Positions 12,354 to 19,593 of a stretch of 37,491 bases of DNA are shown here, piece after piece. Position 1 is the first letter of the stretch. Every line of letters begins with the position of its first letter. The stretch is from assembly GCA_009731375.1 (NCBI GenBank), contig BJOX01000323.1, positions 340,465-377,955 of the forward strand. Direction: 5' to 3'. The notes below the pieces were generated by a model that was not told the origin of the DNA, made no database searches, and saw only the letters and a program-made list of their open reading frames with translations. The translations under genes were made by a program, and so were the position numbers. The stretch comes from Paulinella micropora (lineage: Eukaryota > Cercozoa > Imbricatea > Euglyphida).

Positions 12354-12736
12354 AAGCAACTGTTCTGGTCGCTGGTGATGCGTACACTCCGCCTGGTGCG
12401 CACAGAAAAAGACGTCGAATACAAGGGTAAGCAAACGAAAATAAAAAATTGATAAATCAGATGGCAGGCCAACACACAGCGGAATTCGTGCGGAATTTCC
12501 GATCATTTTCCCGGAAACTTGCAATATTTTCTTCTGTCGCAACGAGCGAAACTCTCGCGGTATTTGCGGTGATTTCCCGGAAAACTCTCACAATTTCTTC
12601 TTAATATGTATCGTATTTCTTCATGTCATATGTATGCAGGTTTGACGCTGAACCGTTTCGAGATCGACCAAGCGGAGTTCCTGAACGCGGAGGAGAACCC
12701 AGCCAACGCGAGGTTGGTCCATCTATCCATCTATCC

Positions 12737-12800
<64 letters not shown>

Positions 12801-12833
12801 GTCTGTCTGTCTGTCTGTCTGTCTGTGTCTGTG

Positions 12834-12879
<46 letters not shown>

Positions 12880-12901
12880 TCTGTCTGTCTATCTATCTAT
12901 C

Positions 12902-12933
<32 letters not shown>

Positions 12934-12934
12934 C

Positions 12935-12972
<38 letters not shown>

Positions 12973-13117
12973 GTCCACCCATCTATCTATCTATCTATCC
13001 ATCTATCCATCTATCTATCTGTCTATCTATCTATCTATACCTGTCTATCTGTCTATCTATCTATCTATCTATCTATCTACCTACCTACCTACCTATCTAT
13101 CTATACCTGTCTATCTG

Positions 13118-13153
<36 letters not shown>

Positions 13154-13177
13154 CCTACCTACCTACCTATCTATCTC

Positions 13178-13214
<37 letters not shown>

Positions 13215-13257
13215 ATCTATCCTATCTATTTATCTATCTATCTATCTATCTATTTAT

Positions 13258-13302
<45 letters not shown>

Positions 13303-14151
13303 CATCCATCTATCTGTCTGTCTGTCTGTCTGTCTTTCTATCTTGGTGTCTGTCTGTCTACCTCCTAGCTCCCTAGCTCCCTAGCTACCTAGCCGTCTGC
13401 CTGTTTATCTGCCTGTCAGGTGGGGGCAAGTGTGGCACAGCGGTGTGTTCAACCTGACGTCTTGCCTCAATGCTGCCTTCTTCATGTCGCAGTGGAACTT
13501 CCTGGGTATCATGTCCCTAACAGGCTAGCCTAGCCTATCCTTTCCTATTTTATTCTTCTGTCATATCTTATGATATTCTACTCTACTCTAGTCTACCCTC
13601 CTCTTACTTCTTCTCCTCTCCTGCATTCTACAGGCGCAGGGCACTTCCGCACCTTCACCACAGGAGTGGAATCTCCGAACTTGAACGACAAGACTTTGAT
13701 CGACGTCGAGCCGTTGAGCGGAGCAGCGGTGCGGAGCACGCGCAAGATCCAAGGCAACATTCGGGTAGGGGGCTTGCAGGACAACGTCACCAACGATTTC
13801 AACATCCCCGGCCCAGGGCTGATCCCGCAATACCAGGCTGACTTTCGCTCCTTCATCACCGACAAGCAGGCTAGCGACCTGCAGGAGGCGCACCAGTTCG
13901 TGGCGCGGTCTCGCGCAGCGATGACGGTGTGCGCCGTCATCGGCGGGCTGGGACTGCTGCTCGCGCTGGGCGGGCTAGGACTTGCCATTGTGCGCGTGCG
14001 GCGCAAGCCTAAGGGATATTTGCTTGAGGATGTTGAAACGGACTCGCTGATTAACACGCCGGCCAAACGCCGGGCGGAAGACGCGAGCTACGGCACTGAC
14101 GCCCGTGACAGTCCTGTCACGAAAACGCAAGACCAAACCGAAGATAAGTGA
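2069..14151 (+). CDS. CD36/LIMP-2-family (class B scavenger receptor) membrane protein, 17 exons
   Basis: Exons: 2069-2167, 6400-6471, 6878-6967, 7420-7497, 7656-7730, 7877-7894, 9698-9762, 9933-9966, 10212-10358, 10952-11005, 11184-11300, 11397-11475, 11634-11701, 12357-12426, 12640-12712, 13420-13505, 13634-14151. All junctions are GT-AG, phases agree, and they sum to 580 codons plus stop. Family hallmarks seen in order: N-terminal membrane segment, GSxxYxxW-like [45 protein letters not shown], a DVEPLSG...RKIQGN block, and a C-terminal membrane helix with a 50-residue tail. Members of the family are two-pass receptors for lipids or proteins at the cell surface or lysosome. Four N-glycosylation sequons (NIT, NAT, NST, NLT) fit a lumenal loop. 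Only two ectodomain cysteines are present, fewer than in animal CD36. The tail contains ETDSLI, an acidic dileucine signal like that of LIMP-2, so a lysosomal location is inferred. Exon 1 and micro-exon 6 are the least certain parts. Confidence 0.85.
2395..2500. repeat. (GA)n purine tract in intron 1
   Basis: Imperfect GA/GAAA repeats. The following 2,500-2,590 stretch is GATGATG-rich. Confidence 0.85.
2595..2735. repeat. 71-bp tandem duplication
   Basis: Two head-to-tail copies (2595-2665 and 2666-2735) are almost identical, including gggtaatggaagaaggagag and aattgagggaattaaggaaa. Confidence 0.9.
2736..3064. other. Intron 1, unique sequence; no gene seen
   Basis: Mixed G/T-rich sequence without repeats or credible coding signal. 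Confidence 0.5.
3065..3668. repeat. Long (GA)n homopurine tract ending in G18A9-type run
   Basis: About 600 bp of GA, GAAA and GAGG repeats with short AT islands near 3,345-3,405. It ends in a run of about 18 G and then A immediately before the assembly gap. Long ORFs across it (RE/ER repeats) are microsatellite artefacts. Confidence 0.95.
3669..4046. other. Assembly gap (378 N)
   Basis: Run of N bounded on the left by poly-G/poly-A and on the right by about 20 G and then A. Confidence 0.99.
4047..4205. repeat. Poly-G, (GAA)n and left copy of a duplicated block
   Basis: After the gap come poly-G, poly-A and GAA repeats, then about 100 bp of semi-unique sequence (gaatagaatagggaagagaa through aagaatatagggtaga). 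This recurs at about 4,915-5,048 with only a few differences, so intron 1 contains an internal duplication with a period of about 850 bp. Confidence 0.8.
4206..4675. other. Intron 1, AT-rich unique sequence; no gene seen
   Basis: No coding or RNA signal recognised. Confidence 0.5.
4676..4830. repeat. 75-bp imperfect tandem duplication
   Basis: Two units share gatccg/tatccg, a gtgagaaaa-like stretch, tttgtggtg and gagaaaaagg in the same order, offset by about 75 bp. Confidence 0.7.
4915..5048. repeat. Right copy of the duplicated intron-1 block
   Basis: Poly-A, GAA repeats and the same gaatagaatagggaagagaa...aagaatatagggtagag order as the copy at 4,066-4,200. Confidence 0.8.
5112..5691. repeat. 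(GAA)n/(GAG)n homopurine array
   Basis: About 580 bp of AAG/GAG trinucleotides ending at the second gap. Poly-E/S/L frames across it are artefacts. Confidence 0.97.
5692..6125. other. Assembly gap (434 N)
   Basis: Run of N. The left side is homopurine (GAA) and the right side pyrimidine/CA repeats, so the repeat type switches somewhere inside. Confidence 0.99.
6126..6346. repeat. (CT)n and (CA)n dinucleotide arrays
   Basis: CT, then CA/CG, then CT repeats at the 3' end of intron 1. The pyrimidine-rich part lies just upstream of the exon 2 acceptor. Confidence 0.97.
6400..6471 (+). CDS. Exon 2 of CD36-family gene
   Basis: 24 codons between acceptor acgtatcag and donor gtaaca. Encodes [10 protein letters not shown] then [14 protein letters not shown], the family's conserved stretch after the first membrane helix. 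Confidence 0.85.
6480..6740. repeat. (CTAT)n arrays in intron 2
   Basis: Two CTAT tetranucleotide arrays (about 6,480-6,535 and 6,638-6,740) are separated by about 100 bp of unique sequence. (CA)n and (CACT)n follow at 6,817-6,873, up to the exon 3 acceptor. Confidence 0.97.
6878..6967 (+). CDS. Exon 3 of CD36-family gene
   Basis: 30 codons, acceptor ctcacag and donor gtgcca. Encodes the [20 protein letters not shown] region, equivalent to the family's FxFFNVTNPEE segment, with one N-glycosylation sequon. Confidence 0.9.
7027..7068 (+). pseudogene. Duplicated 3' end of exon 3 inside intron 3
   Basis: A 42-bp exact copy of the last 14 codons of exon 3 ([14 protein letters not shown]), with its donor and about 35 bp of following intron, lies 101 bp downstream. 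It has no AG acceptor directly before it, and the reading between the copies meets stops, so it is probably not used. Confidence 0.85.
7100..7390. repeat. (CTGT)/(CTAT)/(CTAC)n array in intron 3
   Basis: Blocks of related pyrimidine-biased tetranucleotides, changing by single bases along the array, end about 30 bp before the exon 4 acceptor. Confidence 0.97.
7420..7497 (+). CDS. Exon 4 of CD36-family gene
   Basis: 26 codons, acceptor ttggtcag, donor gtctta. Contains [11 protein letters not shown], the most recognisable CD36-family motif, and an NAT sequon. Confidence 0.9.
7538..7628. repeat. (CCTA)n array in intron 4
   Basis: CCTA repeats drifting to CTTC, upstream of the exon 5 acceptor. 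Confidence 0.95.
7656..7730 (+). CDS. Exon 5 of CD36-family gene
   Basis: 25 codons, acceptor acacgcag, donor gtacat. Encodes [20 protein letters not shown] then ERSGV, matching the family's YxFxPExS region. Confidence 0.85.
7735..7868. repeat. (ACAT)n and related repeats in intron 5
   Basis: Short ACATAG/ACATTT/CTTACA runs followed by a pure CATA array. Confidence 0.9.
7877..7894 (+). CDS. Micro-exon 6 (18 nt) of CD36-family gene
   Basis: Six codons (SVLYDM) between acceptor attccgcag and donor gtaaaa, phase 0 on both sides. It is the only non-repetitive sequence in the interval and bridges exon 5 (ERSGV) and exon 7 (GLSQKD) as expected for this loosely conserved part. Transcript evidence would decide it. 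Confidence 0.55.
7905..8440. repeat. (CATATA)n then degenerate (ACTTTA)n array in intron 6
   Basis: A short CATATA block, then about 480 bp of six-base ACTTTA/ACTTAC/ACTTTAT variants on the + strand. Confidence 0.95.
8460..8503 (+). pseudogene. Exon 7 start duplicate, copy 1 (with 3' splice site)
   Basis: acag acceptor plus about 42 nt resembling exon 7 ([13 protein letters not shown]) dissolves into CATATA repeats with no donor. It is the most distant of nine partial copies. Confidence 0.85.
8504..9345. repeat. (CATATA)/(CACATA)/(CATGTA)/(CGTATA)n hexanucleotide arrays
   Basis: About 840 bp of alternating hexamers that form homogeneous domains, e.g. a CATGTA block near 8,810-8,860 and CGTATA near 9,145-9,285. 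The His-Ile or Met-Tyr frames across it are artefacts. Confidence 0.97.
9352..9690 (+). pseudogene. Exon 7 start duplicates, copies 2-9
   Basis: Acceptor-like cag followed by exon-7-like sequence (gg-tct-rtc-t-agaaagat) recurs with cag at 9352, 9419, 9461, 9495, 9538, 9579, 9622 and 9653, spaced about 31-67 bp. Copy 2 keeps about 42 nt, copy 4 is shortened and the others keep about 24 nt. Each then runs into CATATA or similar sequence. None has a donor. Confidence 0.85.
9698..9762 (+). CDS. Exon 7 of CD36-family gene (functional copy)
   Basis: Last of the repeated acceptor units and the only one continuing past the repeated part: [20 protein letters not shown], then a donor at aggtacct (phase 2). 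Confidence 0.8.
9780..9900. repeat. (ACGT)/(ATAC)/(AGAC)n array in intron 7
   Basis: CATA-type tetranucleotides begin within 20 bp of the donor. Confidence 0.95.
9933..9966 (+). CDS. Exon 8 of CD36-family gene
   Basis: 34-nt exon, acceptor tttctacag, donor gtatgt. With the two bases from exon 7 it encodes [12 protein letters not shown]. Confidence 0.75.
9967..10200. repeat. (GTAT)n at the donor, (CTAT)n toward the acceptor (intron 8)
   Basis: The donor GTATGT continues directly into GTAT/GTAC repeats. The 3' half is CTAT then CCAT repeats. Confidence 0.97.
10212..10358 (+). CDS. Exon 9 of CD36-family gene
   Basis: 49 codons, acceptor tttctag, donor gtctag. Contains [18 protein letters not shown], equivalent to the family's VxELLWGYxDPL motif. 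Confidence 0.9.
10362..10935. repeat. (CTAT)/(CCTA)/(TA)/(TATATT)/(TG)n arrays in intron 9
   Basis: Nearly the whole 593-bp intron is simple sequence, in blocks of CTAT, CCTA, CT, TA, TTATAT and TG. Confidence 0.97.
10952..11005 (+). CDS. Exon 10 of CD36-family gene
   Basis: 18 codons ([18 protein letters not shown]) with an NST sequon, acceptor tcttctag, donor gtccgc. Confidence 0.75.
11030..11140. repeat. (CATA)n array in intron 10
   Basis: CATA tetranucleotides with CATG variants. Confidence 0.95.
11184..11300 (+). CDS. Exon 11 of CD36-family gene
   Basis: 39 codons, acceptor gtgggcag, donor gtgaga. Contains [20 protein letters not shown] and LDCWNYEQ, which holds one of only two ectodomain cysteines. 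Confidence 0.85.
11397..11475 (+). CDS. Exon 12 of CD36-family gene
   Basis: 79 nt, acceptor acgagcag, donor gtgcgt, Thr/Val-rich ([12 protein letters not shown]). The 12-bp string acgagcaggtga occurs both at the exon 11 donor and at this acceptor, so the 96-bp intron is flanked by a direct repeat of its splice sites. Confidence 0.7.
11492..11570 (+). repeat. Exon 12 tail duplicate plus 27-bp tandem repeat in intron 12
   Basis: ccaccaccacaaccaccgtc and the following caagcacaagga resemble the end of exon 12. They are followed by two exact 27-bp units (11517-11543, 11544-11570) beginning aagcacaaggagtacatgca. Confidence 0.8.
11634..11701 (+). CDS. Exon 13 of CD36-family gene
   Basis: 68 nt, acceptor ctacacag, donor gtatgt. 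Encodes [20 protein letters not shown] then DK. Confidence 0.8.
11702..12356. repeat. Intron 13: (GTAT)n donor array and long (CTAT)n acceptor array
   Basis: The donor GTATGT merges into GTAT/GTCT repeats. The remaining 580 bp is CTAT with blocks of CTGT, TA, CTAAT (12,076-12,110), CTAC and CTAG. The acceptor is ctatctaaag. Confidence 0.97.
12357..12426 (+). CDS. Exon 14 of CD36-family gene
   Basis: 70 nt encoding [20 protein letters not shown] then EYK, donor gtaagc. Confidence 0.8.
12640..12712 (+). CDS. Exon 15 of CD36-family gene
   Basis: 73 nt, acceptor tgtatgcag, donor gttggt. Encodes [20 protein letters not shown], equivalent to the family segment before its last disulfide region. 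Confidence 0.85.
12720..13345. repeat. Long (CTAT)/(CTTT)/(CTGT)n array in intron 15
   Basis: About 625 bp of CTAT-type tetranucleotides in pyrimidine-rich orientation. It includes a larger repeated module (CTAC block, then ctatacctgtctatctgtct) near 13,035 and 13,100. Confidence 0.97.
13420..13505 (+). CDS. Exon 16 of CD36-family gene
   Basis: 86 nt, acceptor cctgtcag, donor gtatca. Encodes [20 protein letters not shown] then FMSQWNFL, with the second ectodomain cysteine and an NLT sequon. Confidence 0.85.
13634..14151 (+). CDS. Exon 17 of CD36-family gene: membrane-proximal domain, C-terminal helix, sorting tail
   Basis: 173 codons including the TGA stop. The first part carries the family block [21 protein letters not shown] hydrophobic helix ([20 protein letters not shown]) follows, then RVRRKPKG and a polar tail. 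ETDSLI in the tail fits [DE]xxxL[LI]. Confidence 0.95.
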
Positions 14152-14163
14152 CCATGGCTATTT

Positions 14164-14342
14164 ATTCTCTCTCTCTCTCTCTCGCTCTCTCTCTCTATCT
14201 ATCTCTCTCTCTATCTATCTATCTCTCTATCTATCTATCTATCTATCTATCTCTATCTCTCTATCCATCTATCTATCCATCTATCTATCTATCTATCTAT
14301 CTATCTCTATCTATCTCTTCTCTCTCTTTCTCTCTTTCTCTC

Positions 14343-14387
<45 letters not shown>

Positions 14388-14389
14388 TT

Positions 14390-14432
<43 letters not shown>

Positions 14433-14458
14433 GTCTATCTATCTATCTCTCTCTCTCG
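14164..14458. repeat. (CT)n/(CTAT)n array in the 3' UTR or just beyond
   Basis: Starts 12 bp after the stop codon. Pyrimidine-only on the coding strand, like the introns. Confidence 0.95.
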
Positions 14459-14810
14459 CCACCTGCCTTTGATTAATTAAGATTTCCTTGCATGTTCGCC
14501 TTCTTGTCACTTCTCGTTCCTCCAATTTCCATTTTTAACAGTCAGTAACTCCAGTCTATGCTCTAGGTATATAATGTTATCATACGTCAGCAGGGTCCGA
14601 TACTCTGTGAATCGGGTGATTGTGACAAATCTATACTCCAGTATTAACGAAAAGCAATCAGACTGTATTTTTAGACGCATTTTTAATATTATTCCCTTGG
14701 ATATCATCAAAGATTTCGGATCTGGCAGAGCCGAGGTGTACTAGTAATAGATGTAGTTAGTGTGGTGTTTTGGCCCGCAGTGCATGTGTACCTGAAGCAG
14801 TGGGGGCGGG
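14459..14810. other. Intergenic; no gene seen
   Basis: AT-rich unique sequence without a clear polyadenylation signal or coding content. Confidence 0.5.
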
Positions 14811-14877
14811 GGGCAACTACGCCAACCACCGCGCTGCCGAGACCCCGCCTCCGCGGCCTCGCCGCGCGACACGCGGG
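14811..14877. repeat. Left arm and loop of a hairpin split by the copia insertion
   Basis: 14,811-14,848 is the imperfect reverse complement of 24,240-24,275 (shared core ctacgccaacc...ccgcgctgccg...accccgc). With the retrotransposon removed, the arms sit either side of a loop of about 24 nt. Confidence 0.75.
14873..14877. repeat. Target-site duplication, left copy (gcggg)
   Basis: gcggg directly before the 5' LTR is repeated directly after the 3' LTR at 24,240-24,244. Confidence 0.7.
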
Positions 14878-15239
14878 CATTGGACAATTAATTAGACCCT
14901 TCCTCCTCAACTACGTCCGTACTAGTTGCTATTTGCTACGTTAGCCTTATTCGTTACGGTTAGTAGTATTATTGGTTTTTATTAATTATTCAGTCATTTA
15001 GAGTATCTTTTCTGGTACTAGGCTGGTGGCACTAGCTTTTTTACCATTATTGCCCATATCAGGCAGTTTCGTGAGTCATTTTCTGGAGGTACATCTTTTG
15101 TGTGACGTCGTCAGTTGGACTGGCGGGAATTGTTCAGTATTGTTAAATTCTTTTACGTGGGAAGCAGTTGGCCGGTAGGAGAGGGACGCCCCGAGTTCCG
15201 GTCACCGTTTGCAGAAGTCGCGAGGGTTTTCTCCCAACT
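14878..15239 (+). repeat. 5' LTR of copia element
   Basis: Begins cattggacaattaattag and ends ttttctcccaact. The ends contain a short TTGG/CCAA inverted repeat rather than a plain TG/CA. Matches 23,888-24,239 throughout. Confidence 0.9.
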
Positions 15240-15259
15240 TGTTATCGAGCCTTGGAGCG
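15240..15259 (+). promoter_or_regulatory. Putative primer-binding site of copia element
   Basis: tgttatcgagccttggagcg follows the LTR directly. It aligns with ggttatgggccttggcagcg at the same place in the second element, where the match to the initiator-tRNA anticodon arm is better, so it is read as a degenerate half-tRNA site. Confidence 0.5.
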
Positions 15260-15521
15260 TGACCTGTGCAACGGATCGCAGAGGAGAACCTTCGTTAAAG
15301 GGGTGAGGTGTACACCTTAAGTCACCCCATTTACAGGAAAGTGCGCATTTTCAATTGTGTGGCTGATCACTGTAGACACTACCCACGCTCTGCTTTGCTG
15401 GTGTGCAGTACAAGGGCAAGGTGCAGGACAGAGAGCAAGATACCGAAGCGTGCAGGGCGCAGGGAGGATGAGCCTCCTAAAGTGTGTGGTGATTTTGTCA
15501 GCTCGGTGACGTGGCAAGTTG

Positions 15522-15780
15522 TGATTGATTGCCGTGGTAACTGGGTGGATTGAGTACCTCTGGCCCACGGGACACAACAAGTTACAAAGCCAAAGTACAA
15601 AGCAGTAGGTCTGTTGCCAGTGATTGATTGCAGTGGTAACTGGTGGATTGAGCACACCTGGCTCACTGGACACAACAAGTTACAAAGCCAAAATACAAAG
15701 TAGTAGGTATGTTGTGATTGATTGCAGTGGTAACTGGGGGATTGCGCACCCCTGGCCCACGGGACACAACAACCTACATT
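15522..15780 (+). repeat. Leader tandem repeat, about 97 bp x 2.7
   Basis: Units starting tgattgattgc at 15,522, 15,621 and 15,715 share gtggtaactgg, acacaacaa and acaaagccaaa. They lie in the untranslated leader between LTR and gag. Confidence 0.85.
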
Positions 15781-16349
15781 GCTAAGTTCTTGTCGCATTC
15801 GTACTGCATCATTGCATCTACTCCTTGTATTGCTGTAGTGACTGTGTGACGAGTGAGAGAGAGGTGTGGTGAGGGAGTGAGCTCTGAAGAACCGTGCGTA
15901 GGACACGAGGGGAGAAGCGAAAGGTGAGTGTTTAGATGGTTATACCAAAACAACTACAAACCTAGGTAAGTTGAAGAACTGACTTTGCAGATAGAGCTGC
16001 TAGTAGGTGGAAAGCTATCATACGTGGTAGCTGAGGTAACCTCAGAGTAGTTTGAGCATTAGAGTCAGTGGTAACACACGTGGTTGAAGAGAGAGAGAGA
16101 GAGTAAAGGGTGGTGTGGACAAGCAAAACACTATTCTGTGTGTAGTGTGTGTGTGAGTCTGCTCGTGGCCTTTGTTGTGTTCTCTCTGTGTGGGTGTGTG
16201 TGTGGTTGCTTGCCTGTGTCTGTGCCATCAGGAACAGAGTAAGCATAGCGTGACCATATCTCTATTTGGCAAGTAGAGAGCATAGCTGTGTGCTGTGTAA
16301 GTGTGTGTGTGTGGAGCGTGTGTCTGTTCGAGACTGACTGTGGTTAGAA

Positions 16350-17780
16350 ATGATTACGAGTAAGACAGACAATAAGATTACGTTCACAGGCAAAGAGGCA
16401 TGGATCCTATTTCATAGGCAGGTAGTGCAAAGCTGTAATGCTAAGGCCCCTAAGGAAGTGCTGCAGGGTGCTGACGCCCACAAACAATATGTACATCGCG
16501 AAAACGTATTAGGGATACAGCTTAAGGTAAGAGAGGCGGCCCCCTTTATACTAGTTGGGAAGAGATAGCAGCGTGGAATGATTGGGCTGACTTGGATGAA
16601 GAAGTAGTAAAGGAAAACTTCGAGGACAAAGCCAAGGGTTCTACGCGCATGTGGCCTATGCCCAACCCCAAACCGGAAGCTCCAAACCTTGAGGAGGCGT
16701 TAGGGGTAGAGGAAGACAAGGAAACCCCAGTCAAGCGTTACAAACCGGTTTTTGGCAGTCCGAAAGATAAACCAACCACTGAGACTGAAGAGGGAAAGGA
16801 GAAGGAGGAGGAAGATGAAGACCGGCACCCCTCTGACCTCTACTCTAGTGGGTATGCTAGCACTGACAAACCTAGGCTGTCAACTGGCAAGGGCTCAGAC
16901 TTAGAGGGCGACAGCAAGAGTGGGGCCTCCCGAGGACAGACGGACCCCTCTAAGGTCAAAACCCCACTAGGGGGTGCTGATCGTGCTGTCGCATTGACAC
17001 GACAGGTGATGGCCTATGACGCTAGTGTACTTGCTGAGATGAGCAAGCAAAAGGAGAGGGTGTTCAATATCATCTATGACATGCTCGGGGGTAAAGCGAA
17101 GAGCCTGGTGCGTGACTTAGCTGATCCGGAGAAGCTGACCTTTGGTCAAAACCCTAACGCATTGTGGGACAGACTGCTAGCCCGGTACAAGAAAGCCGAC
17201 CCCTCTGATGTTCAGGACAAGGTGAAGGAACTGAATGACTTCCTCTTTACGAGTAAGCAACAGTACGTCGGTCAGTGTGTAGACTTGAACGCTAGGAGAG
17301 ACTGGTTGGCTGATTATGGCCAAGTCCCTACCGATGACCGAATGCAGCAAATAGTGAAGGATGCGTTAGTGGGCCCAAAGCAATCTGACCCTAGGGTGAA
17401 GAAAGCTTGGCAAGTCTGGGTTGAAATGGCTGAACTGAACCGAAAGCAGTTCAAGTGGGACTTTGCCTCCTGGTGGAGGTTCGTGCAAGATCGTGCCCTG
17501 GAGCTAGACAAGAAGTTTGACCGGGCCAAAGTGACTAGTTCCGCAGAGAAAGGTTTGGCAGCTCGTAAGGCCGGAAAAGGGAAACCCAAGGACCAGTGCT
17601 GGCTCTTCAGCAAGGAAGGCAAATGCACTCGTGGGTGTTGGAGGGAAGGTGAGAGGGGTGTGTTTCTTGTGGGACAAACAGGGGGAGTGTAGATGGGCCG
17701 ACAAATGTAGGTTTGAGCATGACCCCACTAAAGCCAAGAAGACCCCTACCAAACCGACTAACGGATCTCCCTTGAACGGC
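16350..17780 (+). pseudogene. gag: copia Gag, N-terminal and capsid part with CCCH zinc finger
   Basis: ATG at 16,350 (MITSKTDNKITF). The frame shifts near 16,535-16,560 (C-rich run), where EEIAAWNDWADLDEEV continues in another frame, then runs open to about 17,640. A second shift there leads to CFLWDKQGECRWADKCRFEH (17,661-17,720), a C-x8-C-x5-C-x3-H finger. A first finger is partly present (CWLFSKEGKC). The capsid-like region aligns with the Gag of the second element: FGQNPNALWDRL/FGQNLHTVWARL, then DVQDKV/DVQDKI. Coding then meets the inversion breakpoint; the CCHC knuckles that should follow are on the minus strand at about 21.2 kb. Confidence 0.8.
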
Positions 17781-19593
17781 TCCAAGCTCAGGCCCTTCTT
17801 CTCCCAGAGGGGTTGCAACAAAGGCCAGGCTGGCTGGTTGTCGTCAAAGTTCTTGACGTTTCGCCTTGGGAACACCCTACCTTCACACAGGATCAGGTGT
17901 GAGGAGTACTCCAAACTCAGCCCTAACCAGGCGGCCATGTGCGTCCGGCTCTCGTCTGTCCTAACCTGCCCTCGATGACCATGTGGCATAGATACCCAAA
18001 AGGATAAAGGTAAGCTATCCAATTTACCTTCCTTTCACGGGGCATCAGCTCAAACATCCGGACCTCACCACCGGATCGTTTCGGGGAAAGGTTGTGTAAG
18101 AGGATAGCGTGTTGCCACGCGTATCCCAAGAACTCATAGAGTAGCTGAGCCCTAACCAGGTTATGACGCGCTTTGCGCCAAAAGTCACGTTGGGACACTT
18201 CGGCATAGGCGTTCTTGTTGTGTTCATTGAGGGTGTTGATCCTTTTCCTCACTCCCTTGTCCCGGACTAGCTCCTTGAAGTCAGCTGAGATATGCTCACC
18301 GTCTACCCGGACTCCCTTCACCTTCTTGCCGCTTTGCGTCTCAATGAAGTTTATGCATTCCCGCATGAAGCGCACTTGTGGTGCCGCGGTGCCATCCTTT
18401 AGAAGGATGCCAAACGCATACCCGGTGTTAGCCTCAATTCCCACCATGCCGTACCAAAACCCACCATAGAGGGGTTTGCGTAGGCACCCGGACTTGTCGA
18501 ACGCCACAGCTTCGAACTTCCCTACCTGTGTCAACTGGTTGCTTGCCGGGTGGTTCACTTTCCCCCCTTTGGCGGCCGGGCACTCCTTACACTCTTTTAC
18601 CGCTTGCTCATGGGTTTTGTCACCCACTATATTGATTCCGTACGCTTCACTGATGAGGCGCTGCATGCCGCTTCCGGGCCCTCCGAACTTCTGGTGAAGT
18701 TGTTCACTAGTCAACTCCGTGACCTTAGCCATCTCCTTTCCAAAGAAAGCTCTAGCCTCAATCTTATCTGCCACCAGCTCTTGGTTTGTGGACGTCACAA
18801 AACGCCACACCTTGTCCTTGTCGTCTAGGTAAAGGACCCCGGCCTTAAGCTCTGGGGAAATGTCCGGTATCCGGGCCTTAGTGATGTATCCCTCTCCCTT
18901 CTTGTGGAGGGCTACACTGTAACCATCCTTGGCTAACTGAGGACCGGAGACTAAGGTTTCATCTGTGTTGGGGCTAACCCACACATTACCTAGATGTAAC
19001 CTGTTCTTTTCCCCCTTTCCGTTCACGGTCGTCATGTCTAGTGAGCCCTTCTTAGTCACGGTGGTCTCACCGTTGACCGTATCTACCCGTTTCATCCCTC
19101 GCTGAATGTTGAACAGGCGTTGTTCAGCTCCGGCCGGCACAAAGTGCAACGTAGCTCCCAAATCGAACATGGGGTCTTGGTCCGCACTCCGTCCTAGGAG
19201 GGCTTGTTCTGCTAGCCGGATCCCCTTAGCCATCCATCCGCGTTCGGTCATGAAACGAACTAGGTTGTCCACCGGGTCAGCTTCTCCCTCGGCTTCCGGC
19301 AAACATGCGTATTCCTTCTCTAGTACGCTCTCACCACCTACCACCCTTTCTCGGACTCTGAACGGCCTAGTACGAGGTTGAAACCCTGCTGCACTATTTG
19401 CTGCTGCTCCTGCTACGGTCCAATGTCTCGGCCACCTAGGCTTGTTCATGGGATACTCACTCCCCTGCGCCCAGTCGTACAACAGCCTAGTCCACTCTCC
19501 CCACCGGTTCCGGAAGTCAGCTTCATCTTTCTCTTCCTCACCGCTCAACGCCGGACGATGCAACCGGCGCATCTCCTCTTGCTGCTCTGCCAC
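17770..19593 (-). pseudogene. pol: copia protease and integrase (inverted segment)
   Basis: Reads leftward. The protease has FDLGATLHFVP (19,162-19,164 is the Asp codon) where D-S/T-G-A is expected, so the catalytic serine/threonine is leucine. Integrase: a degraded zinc-binding start (LHQKFGG, then CKEC near 18,590), catalytic Asp in AVAFDKSG, Asp in GVRVDGEH and Glu in AYAEVSQR. The second Asp and the Glu are 33 residues apart, near the copia norm. After PFGYLCHMVIEGR a frameshift leads to WLGLSLEYSSHLILCEGRVF and PRRNVKNFDD, the usual post-integrase segment. It ends at the left inversion breakpoint (about 17,770-17,830). Confidence 0.85.

Noticed and set aside
13588-14066. Minus-strand ORFs opposite exon 17
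   Set aside because: Shadows of the strongly supported CD36-family exon.
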